A stretch of DNA of 64,000 bases from Daucus carota subsp. sativus (GCF_001625215.2 NC_030383.2:51332380-51396379), one strand, 5' to 3'. Shown: positions 37,614-50,189, numbered from the stretch's first letter. Notes: generated from the letters alone by a model not told the origin. Program-made: numbers and translations.

Positions 37614-37622
37614 TATTTATAC
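37614..37622 (-). promoter_or_regulatory. TATA box for the small DLNxxP gene
   Basis: The minus strand reads TTGTATAAATACAC, about 80 bp before the ATG at 37539, the usual distance for a plant core promoter with a short leader. Confidence 0.45.
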
Positions 37623-37624
37623 AA

Positions 37625-40083
37625 AAAATATTATGGATAGACTCAATATTAATTACTATTAGGTGTTGAAAATTCAAAATATTGAATTTTCAGAAAACGT
37701 AGGATATTCCGAGATCTTTCTAGAATGGTAAGACTCGTTAAAAACGAAAAAGTAACGAATTCAGAAAACAAATATTTGTGGGCTGCAGATGCAAAATCAG
37801 CTCCTAATTATGATAGTATTTTGCTATTCAAGACTTTAAAATCACAAAATATGATAATGGAATGTAAAGACAAAACGTAGATATCGAAAAGAGGTTTCCA
37901 TAATGGTATTGCGCATAATATTTGGACAAATATTCAATTTACTATGAATTTTAGAAGTGACAGCATATCAACTTGAATCATATAATCAGATTACACAAAA
38001 TGCAGATTTTGACATACTTATAAGCATATTTTAGAAATACGCGATGAAAAAAAATTGTAGATGATCAAAAGACCTTTATATTATTGAGGGTAAACAAAAG
38101 GTCAAAAATTTTGGTATAAACCAAAAGTCATCCACATATTCATTTCATAACATATATGATAATGTATAAAAATGAATAAATAAGTGACAGGGAGAGGAAA
38201 TAACAGTTATTTTTCATTCTGGTTCGGTTCAAGAAAAGCTCGCTCAATAGACAGTCAAGTTCATATTGACCCTTAGAGCAGTAAACAAAGTTATTTGACG
38301 AAGCTAAACCATCTACAACGAGGAGGCATGCTTTTTGTATAGTGCTATTTGAGACCGAAACAAAATTAATTATGAGAAAAAATATTTTGATTCATAAACT
38401 TGAATATCATTCAAATTTATAACGTATAAATGAAATTAGTTGTCTATTTGTTAAAATTTTTGTTGAGACTAAATAATTTTCACAAATTTTTATGTTCAAA
38501 TACTAAAAAGCAAAATAAAAGTGTCGTTTCTCTAATCTCAGTTTATGTGATTGGTGTTTCTGAACATTGGGCTAACAATGATTTTTACATGATATGGTCA
38601 ATTGCGATGTTATTGTTTCCAAAGATGTTGATGCAATTTAGATCGCTTGGGATGTCTTTGATTTCGTTTTTAGCTTCAAGAATTTTTAAATTCGATGTGT
38701 TAAAGGACCAGGAAACAAATGTTTGTAGTGTGTTATTTGTTTTACCACCGGATTGTATCGGCAGTTGGAGGTTTGTCCGGGCTGTATTATATTCAACTTA
38801 ATGAAATTTTCTTGCATTTGCGAAGAAAAATAAAAATTGAGAGGATATCTCTTTGGTGCCCATCACTTAATAAATCCTCCATTGCCGCTCGTTGCACGAC
38901 TAGTCTACACCTACCGGTCTATATATTGCCATCTCCCAGTTCTATCATTATTATTGGTACATGCATGTAATGAGATTCGTAGAAGAGAGACTAAAAACTC
39001 TGAATTACACTATACATACAGTTAATGGACTAAAAAAATTGTCAACTGGATATGGATGGAGTGCTGTGGCATGTGTAAGAGTTGACATGATAATTATTTT
39101 ATTAGCTTAATTTTCAAATGGATTTTTTTTTTTTCGTTCTCATACATCAAATGGGTTATCCAAGGATTTTTATCTCGCTTTTGCATCATTTGTTTATGAT
39201 AAAAGTATATTTTATTTTGCAAATAGATTTATAATTAAATTAAGTTTTTCTCAATAATGTTATACCCATTTTTGTGATATTCAGATTTTCTAACTAAATA
39301 TAGGGAGTTCATGTAAATTTAAAAAAATGTTTCTTAGACGTAAATTAAGACTTGAAAGTAATTAAATAATTTGGAAAAGAACTAGAAATCCTGAAATATA
39401 AGCTAGCATTCTCAGTTTTCTACAAATACTTCTAACTTTTTACACAAATAGATTAAAAAAGTTAAAATTAGACTTCTTATCGAAAAAATCGGAAATGATG
39501 CTTTGCCAAAACGTCACATTCTCATTTCAGTAATTCAATCTCAATAATTTATCTAATCATAATCTTTAATTTTTATTAAATGTCAATCAAGTGGATGCCA
39601 TATAATTTAATATAATAACATTTTTTTGGATATAATTTCATATAAATTAATCAATATATAATTTAATTAAAAATAAGTATGATGCATGCGATCAAATATT
39701 TATTAATAATATAATTGATACATTGCAAGAACAAATCCCCGTTAACACATACTTTATTTGGAGCCAGTGCTCCAGAATCTCAGTGTTGACATTTTGTATG
39801 ATGCTTATTCTCGAGCACATGGTTGATGCTTCCATACTCCATGGAGTCTCCTCAAACCAAGGCAGGTCCAGGGGGATATTGATACGTAGTTAGGTTGAAG
39901 AAAACAATAATCGGATCGAGATGAGTCCATATAACGATAAATCCCCATTAATAGCTGATTTTAAAATATATGAAAGTACTTTGTAATTTTTCTAGTGTTC
40001 ATATATTGTCTAGTAATGGGATTGGAGAAGACGTGTTATAATGAGGTTAGATGGTAGGGCTGATTTAAGGATGGGACTTCGTC
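37625..40083. other. Intergenic, no gene supported
   Basis: AT-rich with assorted short frames (e.g. 38430-38801) of no recognisable family. Confidence 0.45.
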
Positions 40084-40091
40084 TCCACCAA

Positions 40092-41024
40092 CTAGAGGTG
40101 GCCAATCGAGCGGTTTTGAACCGATCGTTCGGAACCGACCCGGCAAAAAATTCGTCAAAATTCGATTCGGGACGGGCTTGATTCGGCCCGGACCGACTCG
40201 TTATATTTCACGAAGCGAATACGAATCCTAATATCAGATTCCGGAACCGGTCCGGAACCGGCCCGCGAATTAACGAGTTGGTGACAATGCGAACGACCCG
40301 CGGTTCAAACGAACGAATCGAACGAATGAACCGCGAGTCAACGAGCTGTTCAACGGTTCAACGAGCCGAACGGTTCATAAATGAATTAGATTAATTTAGT
40401 TTTGTAATTTTAAAATTTGTCTAGTGTAGTTTTTTTTTATGTATCGATGTAGTTTGTTCCGTTTTTTTAGAGAGGAGTCTTCTCAAATTAATTGTAAAAT
40501 ATATTTTAATTAATTAAATTTATACGAGGTACCATCCTCTTTTATTTTATTTTATTTTATTTTAATTAAAAAATATAGTAATATAAGATAACTGAACACA
40601 AACTAATCCGAGAAAAGACACGAATCATTCGCGATTCGCGAATCGATTCGTGATTCGCGAATCAATTCTGATTCGCGAATTGCGAATGATTCGCAGTTTA
40701 AGGCGAGTTTAAGGCTGACGCTGAATTTTGTCCTGTCTCGATTTTTTTTTGACTTCTTTCATTTACAGAATAATGAATTTATTTTTAAAAAATAATTGAT
40801 TAAATGAACTTAAATATAAAACAAAAAATTAAAAAATAAATAAAAATGAACTGTTTCAACTCGTGAACCCACGAATCGGTTCACAAGCTGATTCGGACGA
40901 ATTCGGCCCGAAACCGGACCGGCCCGCCTAATCAAACGGGCCGGTTACGAATCATGTTTCTATAACCCGGCCCGATAAAAATTCGGCCCGGCCCGCCCCG
41001 GACCGCCGGTTTGGCCACCACTAG
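40092..41024. mobile_element. Non-autonomous hAT-type element
   Basis: TIRs CTAGAGGTGGCCAA / TTGGCCACCACTAG (13 of 14 matching). Imperfect 8-bp TSD TCCACCAA / TCCACTAC. Both ends are dense in GAACCG, CGAATCG and GGCCCGG motifs, with an AT-rich centre. 933 bp, non-coding. Confidence 0.8.
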
Positions 41025-41294
41025 TCCACTACCACCAACGCTTCCATTTGCATAGAATTATGAATATTGCATGGGCAAGTGGTTGCTACGAGGCACGAGC
41101 CTCGAGGTATAAACATCCCCATTTTTGTGTAATTTTATCTTATTAATATTATAATTTAAATAGTTTTAGATCTGCGTTACAAATTAAAATTTTAGTCCAT
41201 CTTAAGAGAAATTCTTTCCTAATATATTAATATATTATCACCGGAAAATTACTGAACGTAAATAATTATTTTCATATAAAGGAAGCTAAGTGTG

Positions 41295-41499
41295 TTAGAG
41301 AAAGGAACCAATTACTCTAAAACCTGAAGGTGTTAGAGAAAGGCCTTTTCCGAAGAGTGGATCTCGGGCGCTCATCTTTGAAGCATTAATTTGCCATTCG
41401 TGCCACTATAAATTGTTCTGATACCATGTCAAGGAACCAGTTACTCTAAAACCTCAAGGTGTTAGAGAAAGGCCCTTTCCAGGATCCTATATTCTAACA
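41295..41499 (-). repeat. Miniature LTR-retrotransposon (TRIM-like) remnant
   Basis: A 49-bp block at 41303-41351 recurs at 41432-41480. On the minus strand, TGTTAG (41499) to ...GACA (41427) makes a 73-bp LTR-like unit followed at once by TGGTATCAGAAC (41426-41415), close to the tRNA-Met PBS TGGTATCAGAGC. The second copy would be the other, truncated LTR. Confidence 0.45.
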
Positions 41500-43645
41500 A
41501 AGTGTTCGTTTGGTTCACGAGTATCTGGATACAGATATGAGTTTTCATTCTAAACCATGTTTAATTGCAAAAATTAAACTTCAAAACCATACCTCAAACC
41601 TTCAAAATATGGTTTTTTGATACCGAGGGAGGAGGTGAGTATGATACGGAGGTGTGGAAATTAATTTTATTTTTGATTTTTTGTCTCTATTTCAGTAATT
41701 AAAAATTAATTTTTAATACAATAATAATCATTGATGCAAAAATATAATAATAATAACTTTTAAATTTTGAAATTTTAAATATAAATTAACAACTATTTTT
41801 CAAATTTAAATATATTGATTACAGCACTCAATTTGACATCAAATAGATATCTTAAACTCATAACATCTTAATCTTATCCGATACTTCAATCCAAATCTGA
41901 TAGCACTTCGCGAACGAAACCACCCCAAATTCTTACTGGTCCAGGATCCGATAATGGCCAGATAGTGTTAGCTTCTTTCTAACGCCTATGTTTCGCCGTA
42001 TCGTAACCAAGTTGATGTACTCCAGTACTCTGCTTGTTCCAACTTTCGAGTTATCGCAATTATGTACATGTGCTCATTTTGTATGCGTAAATAGTTTACA
42101 GTAGGAACCTATTCCGCTGATCTCTAGAAATGTTGTGTTCATACCTTATTTATGTTCTCTCCTCCCTTTCCCTCCCTCCCTCTTTAGTTATTCGATTTTA
42201 AATTTTAATATTTAAATTGATCAAAATTTTACAGATAATTATATATACTGAAAAATTGTAATAATTAATTGTTAGCTTACTTAATATTCATCACATCTCA
42301 AATTGAATGAGGTACTTGATTTTGAGTACACAATTTAAATTTTTGACCACTTATTTTCTTAACTTAATTTTTAATTATTTTGTTAATTAAAGTTTTATAC
42401 TTACATATATCTTTTTAAAAAAATATTAATAAATTATACAACTATGTAATCAACGCACATGTAATATTGTGTCCAAAATTATGATAAGTTTCGAAGTGTA
42501 TTTATATTCTTTTACTATATAATATATATCTAATAATAATAAAAATATTAATATCTAATAAAGATGATCGGGTGCCATTTCTAAAATCAACACTAAAATG
42601 GTACCGCAAATAATTTAGTAAATAGTTATGTTTTAGTTAACGTTTTATTAAAATTTCAATGACGAATGATAAATTTAAAGACAAACCGTCCATATAATGA
42701 TATCATTTAAAATTAAAAATATGTAATAATATCATTATATAAGTTAATGATAGTTGGATAAAATTTATAGGAAAAAAGATAAATCTAAAAGTCACACGGT
42801 AGAACCTCAAATTCACAATATTTATAAATCTAATTAAAAATTCAACCGTACATCCTATATATCTAATAAGACTAAATACATATATACAAATTTTCAAATG
42901 ATTTAATCTTTTGGATCATCATTTAAATCAAAAAGTAATAGATCAATCTCCACGATAAAAATTATATAAAAAAAAAAAGTATTTTCATGAAAAAATTAAT
43001 ACTCTACAATTTATTGTCCAAAGAAAATTTTAGTACAACATTCTGACATAATTCGTTGGATCGGACTATCTATCACATAATGATTATAGACCACTCTAAT
43101 AAAAATATTATACTGATAAAATAGTTTTAGTTTTATACCGTGATTTTTAAAACTTCAAACCCTATTAATATATTTTCATTAATTTTTTATGTTTACTGTA
43201 ATTGTCAACATCCAAATACTCAGAAATATTAAATGCTTATCTGCATTATAGTTCCTTCATATAATTTGTTTGGTTTCTTACATTTACTTTATTTATTTTG
43301 GAAGAATATGTACTTAATTTCCGTGTAAATCTTTTAAGAGGAAACAAACTAGCAGTGGAAACATAATACATTTTAATTTTATGTGTCTTTTGACTGAATG
43401 TACAAAATTTATATCCTCAATTTTTCTCTGATAATTATATTTATGATATATTTTTCTTAAAAGTTATTAAAAATTTAATTTTATTAATATAATGAAAACA
43501 CTGAAATCTAAGGCTAAAAAATCAAACCTCCTGTAAAGTAAAATAAAATGAAGTACGTCGCAACTTAAGTCTAGTTCGGTTATTTCTGGTCTAGTTATTG
43601 TTTTCCAGCGGTATTAAAACTATATAGATCCAATACGTTTTTCTT
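41500..43645. other. AT-rich intergenic, no gene
   Basis: GTGTTCGTTTGGTTC near 41501 and a roughly complementary end near 41930 suggest a decayed DNA transposon, but no TSD could be set. Confidence 0.4.
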
Positions 43646-43647
43646 TA

Positions 43648-43872
43648 CTCTCTCTCCCAAAATATGTGTCACTTTGAATTTTTGCACTTAATTTGATGTG
43701 CAAATAAAACATATTTCTATACATTTTTTTTCAAACTTTTTTTTTGAATAAAAATATAACATCCATATTTTTATTCAGAAAAAAAAATTGAAAAATAATA
43801 TATAAACATATAATTTATTTGCAACTCAAATTACGTAAAAAAATCAAAGTAACATATATTGTGGGACAAGAG
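43648..43872. mobile_element. Stowaway-like MITE
   Basis: About 33 bp inverted ends (CTCTCTCTCCCAAAATATGTG... / ...GTGGGACAAGAG), TA at 43646-43647 and 43873-43874. 225 bp. Confidence 0.8.
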
Positions 43873-43923
43873 TAATTAGCATTTTCCAAAGTCGATAATT
43901 TCCTGAAATTTGACACAAGACAC

Positions 43924-44580
43924 TAGGGGTGATCACGGTCCGGTTTAAACCGCAAAATCCGCATAAACCAATCCGATGTTAATCCGATCCAAACCAAATG
44001 AGGTTTACGGTTTCGGTTCGACTAATTTAAAAAACTGTGGTTTGTGGGTTGGTTTCGGTTTTATATTAAACCAACCCGTTATAAAACCGAACCGCATATT
44101 TATATATATACAATATAAATATTTAATATTATATATATATATATAATATTAATTTTATATAAATATATTAATTTTTTAATTTATACTTGTTGGTTTGTTG
44201 TTTAGTTACTTATCTTGTCAATACCAACTACAACTCTACAAGTCATATCAATTCAGTGATCCACGACTTCGATTTCGATTCAAGCTTATGCATTTTATTA
44301 GACTAAAGTTTGTATTTTAATTTAACTATATAAAATTGTGCAAATGGAGAGAAAATGATACTTTATTTTCTAGTATTATTCATGAATCCTCATCTGATTA
44401 TAAGTCTTAGTCATAAACCGATCAATCCGCTTAACCGAACCATCAAAAACCGCACCGCTTGGTCCGGGTTAATTGGTTTGCGGGTCACGGGTTGGTTTGA
44501 GATTTTAAAAAACCGCTAATGTACGGTTTGGTTCCGGTTCTACCTCCAATCCGAACCAAACCGAACCGTGATCACCCCTA
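43924..44580. mobile_element. Non-autonomous hAT-type element, TSD CAAGACAC
   Basis: Perfect TSD (43916-43923, 44581-44588) and a perfect 16-bp TIR TAGGGGTGATCACGGT. Subterminal arrays of GGTTTGGTT / AACCGAACC and an AT-rich core. 657 bp. It sits only about 110 bp upstream of the TATA box of the RAP2.4-like gene. Confidence 0.95.
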
Positions 44581-44689
44581 CAAGACACCTTGCCATCTAA
44601 CACAGCCATCCTCCAGCAGCCAGCTAAGCTTTGGGGTCCTTTAATTAAAATGTCAACACTGCAGGCAAGAAAGTCAAAGCCTTTGGGCC

Positions 44690-44697
44690 TTTATAAG
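44690..44697 (+). promoter_or_regulatory. Probable TATA box of the RAP2.4-like gene
   Basis: TTTATAAG, followed within about 30 bp by leader-like sequence. It implies a long leader of about 730 nt, or a leader intron, before the ATG at 45453. Confidence 0.45.
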
Positions 44698-44892
44698 AGA
44701 AAGCTAACATCACAATTTCTGCAAGAGTGAAACAAACAAAGTGAGGCCACTTCTATATCTGAGTGTTTCTATTTCATTCTCTCTTCCCTCCCTCCCCTGT
44801 TTCCCCGTTTCTTAGTTCCCTTTCTGTAATTGTCTGTCTTTCATTGTTGAATATTTATGGGTTTATGTTCTTGATTTTTACCACAACACACA

Positions 44893-45024
44893 CGCACTCT
44901 CTCTCTCTCTCTCCCCTCCCTCCCTCTCTACATCTCTCTCTCTCTCTCTCTCTCCCCCCCCTCTCTCTCTCTCTCTCTCTGTCTCTCTCCCTCTCCCTCC
45001 ATCCCTCTCCCTTTCTCTCTCTGT
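44893..45024 (+). repeat. CT-rich microsatellite in the leader of the ERF gene
   Basis: About 130 bp of (CT)n/(CCCT)n on the sense strand between the probable TATA box and the ATG. CT-rich leaders are common in plant transcription-factor genes. This one is expected to vary in length. Confidence 0.9.
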
Positions 45025-45452
45025 AGAATCAAATACAACCCACAAAGAGTTACTTGAAAGCCAGGAGTTTCAGAAATATAAAAGATAATTTTCCTTTCTT
45101 CATGCATAATTGCATATTCGTAAAATCATTTCTTACTTTCATGATAGCAGCTAGGAGGGGTTATTTTTTGTATCCCTCAAGTTGGCTATAAATAGTTTTC
45201 TTCTGCACGAGGATAACAAAAAGGTTTTAATTTTACAACAAACCTCTTTGATCCTTCTTTATCTTTATGCAAAACCCGTTTCCTTAATTTTTACAAGAGA
45301 AACAGGTTCTTTATCTCCACTTTTTTCTTTTTCTAGGTTCTAAGGTTATAACATCTTTGTACACAATTTTATACTTGTTACCTCTGACATTTTTCTTTTC
45401 AGTTGTGTTTTTACCTTTGCATATTATATAGGTTTATTATTTAGAAGTACTG

Positions 45453-46412
45453 ATGGCAGCAGCTATGAATTTTTACAATAGCAGCCCAGACTTATCTAGT
45501 GAAGATCAGCTTATGAAAGCACTTGAACCTTTTATGAAGAGTGCTCCTTTACCATCACCACCTCCTACTAATACTACTGCACCTTCTACCTCAAATTCTT
45601 TTTCTCCTTTCTCTTCACAGCCCTGTAATTTAGACCCTTCTTTAAGCCCAGCCCAAATCTTTTCTCAAGATTTTTCAACTTCCACCCAAATGAACTTTGA
45701 TCAAACTGGTTCACTAGGACTAAACCAACTCACTCCATCTCAGATCCTCCAAATCCAATCTCAACTCCACCTCCAGCAACACCAAAACTACTGGGCTTCA
45801 AATTCTTCATCAGCCCAAAAGCCCCTAAATTTTCTTGGGCTCAAGCCTGTGGCAATGAAACAAGGTCAGACTCCAGCAAAGCCCAAAAAGCTTTACAGGG
45901 GAGTTAGGCAAAGACACTGGGGTAAATGGGTTGCTGAAATTCGTTTACCAAGAAACAGAACCAGGCTTTGGCTTGGCACCTATGACACGGCTGAAGAAGC
46001 CGCTTTAGCTTATGATAGAGCTGCTTATAAGCTGAGGGGTGACTTTGCTAGACTAAATTTTCCCACTCTAAAGTTGGACCCACATTACAAATCACTCCAT
46101 TCTTGTATTGATGCTAAGCTTGAGGCCATTTGTAAAAATTTAACCGATGTACCTCAGGACAAGAAATCAAAAACGCCCCTTAAAGCTGCTGTGGATTCAG
46201 TCCCAGCTGAAGCTGACATTCCTAAGGTAGATGATACAAGCAATCAAAATTTAATATTTTCAGGTCAAGATTTGTCAGGTGGGTCATCCCCGGAATCCGA
46301 ATTGACATACTTGGATTTCGCTGAGCCAAGATTTGATGAGTTGGAGAATTTTAAGTCACAGGAGATTCCATCCATGGAAATTGATTGGGAAGCTCTGTAT
46401 TCTTTATTGTAG
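45453..46412 (+). CDS. AP2/ERF transcription factor, DREB A-6 / RAP2.4 (WIND-like)
   Basis: Single exon, 319 aa. The AP2 domain spans about residues 147-204 ([20 protein letters not shown], then [19 protein letters not shown]), with the V14 and L19 positions of DREB A-6 members. N-terminal Ser/Pro/Gln-rich activation-like region with [29 protein letters not shown] just before the domain is typical of the RAP2.4 group, and the C-terminus ends in [12 protein letters not shown], matching the group's conserved acidic tail. Known roles of the group: binding GCC/DRE elements in stress, wound and dedifferentiation responses. The start is the first ATG. Length is normal, and the reading frame is intact. 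Confidence 0.93.
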   Translation: MAAAMNFYNSSPDLSSEDQLMKALEPFMKSAPLPSPPPTNTTAPSTSNSFSPFSSQPCNLDPSLSPAQIFSQDFSTSTQMNFDQTGSLGLNQLTPSQILQIQSQLHLQQHQNYWASNSSSAQKPLNFLGLKPVAMKQGQTPAKPKKLYRGVRQRHWGKWVAEIRLPRNRTRLWLGTYDTAEEAALAYDRAAYKLRGDFARLNFPTLKLDPHYKSLHSCIDAKLEAICKNLTDVPQDKKSKTPLKAAVDSVPAEADIPKVDDTSNQNLIFSGQDLSGGSSPESELTYLDFAEPRFDELENFKSQEIPSMEIDWEALYSLL

Positions 46413-46675
46413 TAAAATATGTTTTTAATTTTTCTCTGCATAGTTTAGTGGCCTCTGCAATGGAATTTTTGTCATTCCCAGAGGTCTAGTATTAAGTTTT
46501 TTTTGTTTTTGTTTTCTTGAATCATTAAAAAGTTAAATTCTTACATAAAGTAACCATCCAATAGTCCTGATGCATAACTGGGATAGCAAAATCATATAAA
46601 ATGCAATAAATCTATTAGGCAACTCCATTACAGCATAATGGCATGCAAATAGAATGATCTCCGCTAGCATGTATA

Positions 46676-47470
46676 TTACTGGACCTCCGTACTGCAATCT
46701 TGATAAATAATTCGCGTATCTTTGGCCAAGGTATTTACCTTGAAAGTACATGGGACTGTGATTTCCCTGTGACTTGTTTTGGCCCAGCTCGAAATCGTTG
46801 CAGTGACAAACATTTTAAACCCTAAAGACTCCGCCTTCTTCGTTTTGTTGCTATTCATGCTACTTTCCATCTCACTTGGCAGTTGCCCTTGTGCACGTTC
46901 TTTAAGGTTTATGGTTAGGTTGCTAGATTTTTCGGCTTCCTGAGAAAATGGCTCGAATTTTCCATCTGCAACTTTCTTCTGATCGAATGAGAGTAATCCA
47001 TATCGATCTCCTCCGTAGGAAACCTCCATCCTGGCATTTGGGTTCTTGACATTCAATGTGATTTCATACTCTTGCTTGGGGTGCTTCTGAGTAACCTTGA
47101 AATCAGTGATTTCGAATTCTGGGATTTCAGGCTTGTAAAGTGCAGCAACGACCCCGAAGAACAGACCCAAGGAAACACCTAATATGACAAGGCCAAGTAA
47201 AATCCAAATGCAGTTACCAGGGCCCTTTTTCTCCTGATTTTTCTTTATATAGCTTTCGACAATCTTGGAATTCTCTGGTGGGGGCACGCGATAAACTTGG
47301 TCTCTTGGGGTTCGAATCACAAATGTTTTCAATCCAGGAGGAATGGGTAATGGTTGTATAATGCTGTTATGATGAGAAGGTGGTGATGAGGGTGGAGAGT
47401 GTGGTGGAGAATGAGGCGGAGGAGCAAAATATTCCGTGCTGCATTCTGCAGACGGGACTCGCTCCTCCAT
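46676..47470 (-). CDS. NDR1/HIN1-like (NHL, LEA_2) membrane protein
   Basis: Single exon, 264 aa. A cytosolic Pro/Ser-rich N-terminus (HSPPHSPPSSPPSHH) leads to one transmembrane helix at about 87-112 (CIWILLGLVILGVSLGLFFG), then a LEA_2/NHL ectodomain with the family's YEITLNVKNPNARMEVSYG block (NPN motif) and a C-terminal VNTLAKDTRIIYQDC. Known for the family: plasma-membrane proteins linked to pathogen response, resembling NHL13-type members. Convergent with the RAP2.4-like gene; 263 bp separate their stop codons, so 3' UTRs may overlap. The coding frame is intact. Confidence 0.92.
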   Translation of the reverse strand: MEERVPSAECSTEYFAPPPHSPPHSPPSSPPSHHNSIIQPLPIPPGLKTFVIRTPRDQVYRVPPPENSKIVESYIKKNQEKKGPGNCIWILLGLVILGVSLGLFFGVVAALYKPEIPEFEITDFKVTQKHPKQEYEITLNVKNPNARMEVSYGGDRYGLLSFDQKKVADGKFEPFSQEAEKSSNLTINLKERAQGQLPSEMESSMNSNKTKKAESLGFKMFVTATISSWAKTSHREITVPCTFKVNTLAKDTRIIYQDCSTEVQ

Positions 47471-48049
47471 GGAAGATTAGGAGCGGTGCAGATAATGAAG
47501 AAAGTTAGCGAATAAGAACATAAAATTTGGTAGATGGAGGTGGTGGTTCAGGTTGCATGCAGGAGAATAGGAGATCTGGCTCCCAGGTTGGTTTGGAAAT
47601 TACATTCTTCCATGTAATTGTCCGTTTCCCAACAATGAAGCAAATCCCATTTCCTTTCCCTTCATGTTATATATATCCTCCCCTTCTGTAAACTTTGGTC
47701 GTTTAACCATAATATATATCAAAAAAAGTGTCAAAATTTATTTAAAATTGTCGAGAGGCTTCAAATCTATCTATAATATAAACAGGTACATGTAGCAAAT
47801 TGTAGTGAAAATTAATCAGCTTTCGAATATAATTTCTAAACAAATTTATCCAAGTTTAAGTCATGAGTCATTTATAAAGTATATTTTACTCTTTTTTTAG
47901 ATTTGGTCGACACCATGTACTCAGATTTAGCATAATATTTAAATTTATTAATTACATACATAAATACCCTCTTGTTTATATCCTTTTCAATGTTTATTTT
48001 CCTTTTTTTTTATGATCAAACAGTTATTTCAATTAAATCTACTTGTCAA
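47471..48049. other. 5' flank of the NHL gene
   Basis: Promoter/leader of the minus-strand NHL gene, with AT-rich sequence further out. No other gene. Confidence 0.45.
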
Positions 48050-48058
48050 TTGTTAAAT

Positions 48059-48638
48059 GAGTAAAATGCATAATGTGTACCTGCACTTTAAGCAAGACGC
48101 CACTTGCAATACTGCACTTTAAAACCACCACATGCAATATCACAGTTCATAACCCGATACAGTTTATGCAATCTCGTCTATAATTATAACAGACAAAGGG
48201 GTATTTGTGTAATTTCAGCTCTATAACGGCTCTTTTATGCTTCTTTTCGCTATTTAACGAAGTTGCAACCCCCCTCCCCAAAAAAAAAAAAATCATTCTA
48301 CAACCTAACGTAATCCTAATTTTCCAGGTAGCATATGAGAGAACTATTGGAAAATTAAGGTTGCGTGAGGCTGTAAAATGATTTTTTTTGTGTGTGGGGG
48401 GGGGGGGGGAGTGTTGTTTGCAGCTTCGTTAAATAGGCAAAAGAAGCATAAAAGAATCGTTATGGAGGTGAAATTACACAAATACCCTTTCGTCTGTTAA
48501 CGGCGTTAAGAATTATAAACGGGACTGCATAAACTATATCGGGTTGTGAGCTGTGACATTGCATGTAATGATTTTAGAAGTATAGTATTGTAAATGGTGT
48601 ATCGTTTAAAGTGCAAGTACACAAAATGCACTTTACTC
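48059..48638. mobile_element. Foldback/Mutator-like MITE, TSD TTGTTAAAT
   Basis: Perfect 9-bp TSD (48050-48058, 48639-48647). The inverted arms of about 250 bp each pair over most of the 580-bp element, beginning GAGTAAARTGCAT, and include a poly-A/poly-G junction in each arm. Non-coding. Confidence 0.9.
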
Positions 48639-48794
48639 TTGTTAAATCAAAAGTCAAGCGTGTGTTTTAGAGGAAATTTTTTGACTTACACTGCTTTATC
48701 AGACTATATATGTCCTTGCAAGTTGCCTATATATTTCAAATTATTTTTGAGAACCAAATCAAAACATAGATATTGGTTGCAGATTTATGAAGTA

Positions 48795-49180
48795 CTAGCC
48801 TTTAACCCGTGCGAAGCACGGACGAGTATATAATTCATAATTTATTGTTTATAATTTAAATTTTAAAATTATCTTAGTATTAATGAATTGATCAAATATC
48901 TATTTATAAGTGTTTTTTGTATTAATATATGTTATTAATAGTAGTTTCAACTAATTATAAATTATATTTAAGAGGATAATAATAAAGTTTTTGTCTTGTA
49001 ATACATGATGAGTGTTTTTAGTAATTGAAATTGTTTAATAAAAAAAGAGTAATAGACCTCCATATCCATATGACTTCTAGTTGTATAAAAAGATTGCTAA
49101 ACCAAAAAGAACATGACCAAACCAAAAATTTGTACGACTACAAATTATACCCATGTTGGCTTATTATAGTATAGTATAGA
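48795..49180 (-). mobile_element. Short complete Helitron
   Basis: On the minus strand it starts TCTATACTATACTATAATAAG (49180) after an A and ends with hairpin CCGTGC-TTC-GCACGG (48821-48807), then CTAG (48798-48795) before a T. These are the Helitron 5' TC end, 3' hairpin, CTRR terminus and A/T target. 386 bp, non-autonomous. Confidence 0.88.
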
Positions 49181-49206
49181 TTTATAGAATGTGCGAAAGT
49201 TATAGA

Positions 49207-49610
49207 CACTACAATAAAAACGGACATTTTCGACGGTCAAAACCAACCGATCACTATGGTCGGGAAAAAAACAGTCATTTCCGACCGACTTACCGATCAA
49301 ACGAGGTCAGTCAGAAAAGAGTAGGTCAATTACGACCCCCGTAACTGACTGGCCTATATCGGTCGATCGGTTATAAGTGGGTGTGGGTCCCGTTTACTAA
49401 CGTTTTTCAGGTGACATGGACCCCGCGTCACTAATCCGCCAAACATATTTCCGACCGCCTTTGGTCATTTCTGACCGTATCGGCTGCGTTTATAACAATT
49501 GGCCAGATTTTAGCCTGTTGTCGACTGGTGATTGACTGAGTGGGATGAGGTGGAGCCGTATCTTCATTTCCGACCGACGTCTGTTGGAAATGACTATGTT
49601 ACTTTTTAAA
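49207..49610 (+). mobile_element. CACTA (En/Spm) terminal fragment
   Basis: Begins CACTACAATAAAAACGG, followed by subterminal repeats of CCGACCG / CGGTCGG type over about 400 bp. The opposite end was not found. Confidence 0.65.
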
Positions 49611-49911
49611 TTGTTATAGTCTCTCACCAAGTCTTATATAACATAATTATGTATATATTTGGTCTTTCACCAACATTTGTGGAAGAGAAAATATTTTTAA
49701 GCTAAGGTATAGACTAACTACTCCTTTTTTAATATATTTTCTAATTTTTAAGGTATAAAATGTGTAATTTTGAAATTAAAGGTGCAGTTGAAATTGAAGT
49801 GGAGGGCGAACTTGGATGTATAAAATGTTTATGTGTGTATATATGTGTGTATATTGTTTTAAGTTGCTTGTGCATACTTATATATAGATGTCGACCAATG
49901 CTCGTAGTTAG

Positions 49912-50189
49912 CAGGGCGGATGCACACTAGCTTGAGTGGATAGACAGGACCCTACCCAGCTTGGACTTGAACCCCTGAAAGAAAATTAAAAGTTCACAAT
50001 TCATTGCATTTTTAAGCCCAAACTCAAAACTAATTGTTAACATAGAAATAATTAAACAAACAAATGATGTTTTCCCCTAAATTGGAAAAAAACTGACTGT
50101 GACTAAAGCTTCAATGGCAATGTTCTATTCCTGCTTGGTGACTCACAGTCACATATTTTGTTAAGTATTAATACATATACATACATATA

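Noticed and set aside
38430-38801. 123-codon plus-strand frame
   Set aside because: AT-driven composition, no motif, no splice or promoter support.
44763-45026. Possible upstream ORF in the ERF leader
   Set aside because: Does not start with ATG and is just the translated CT microsatellite.
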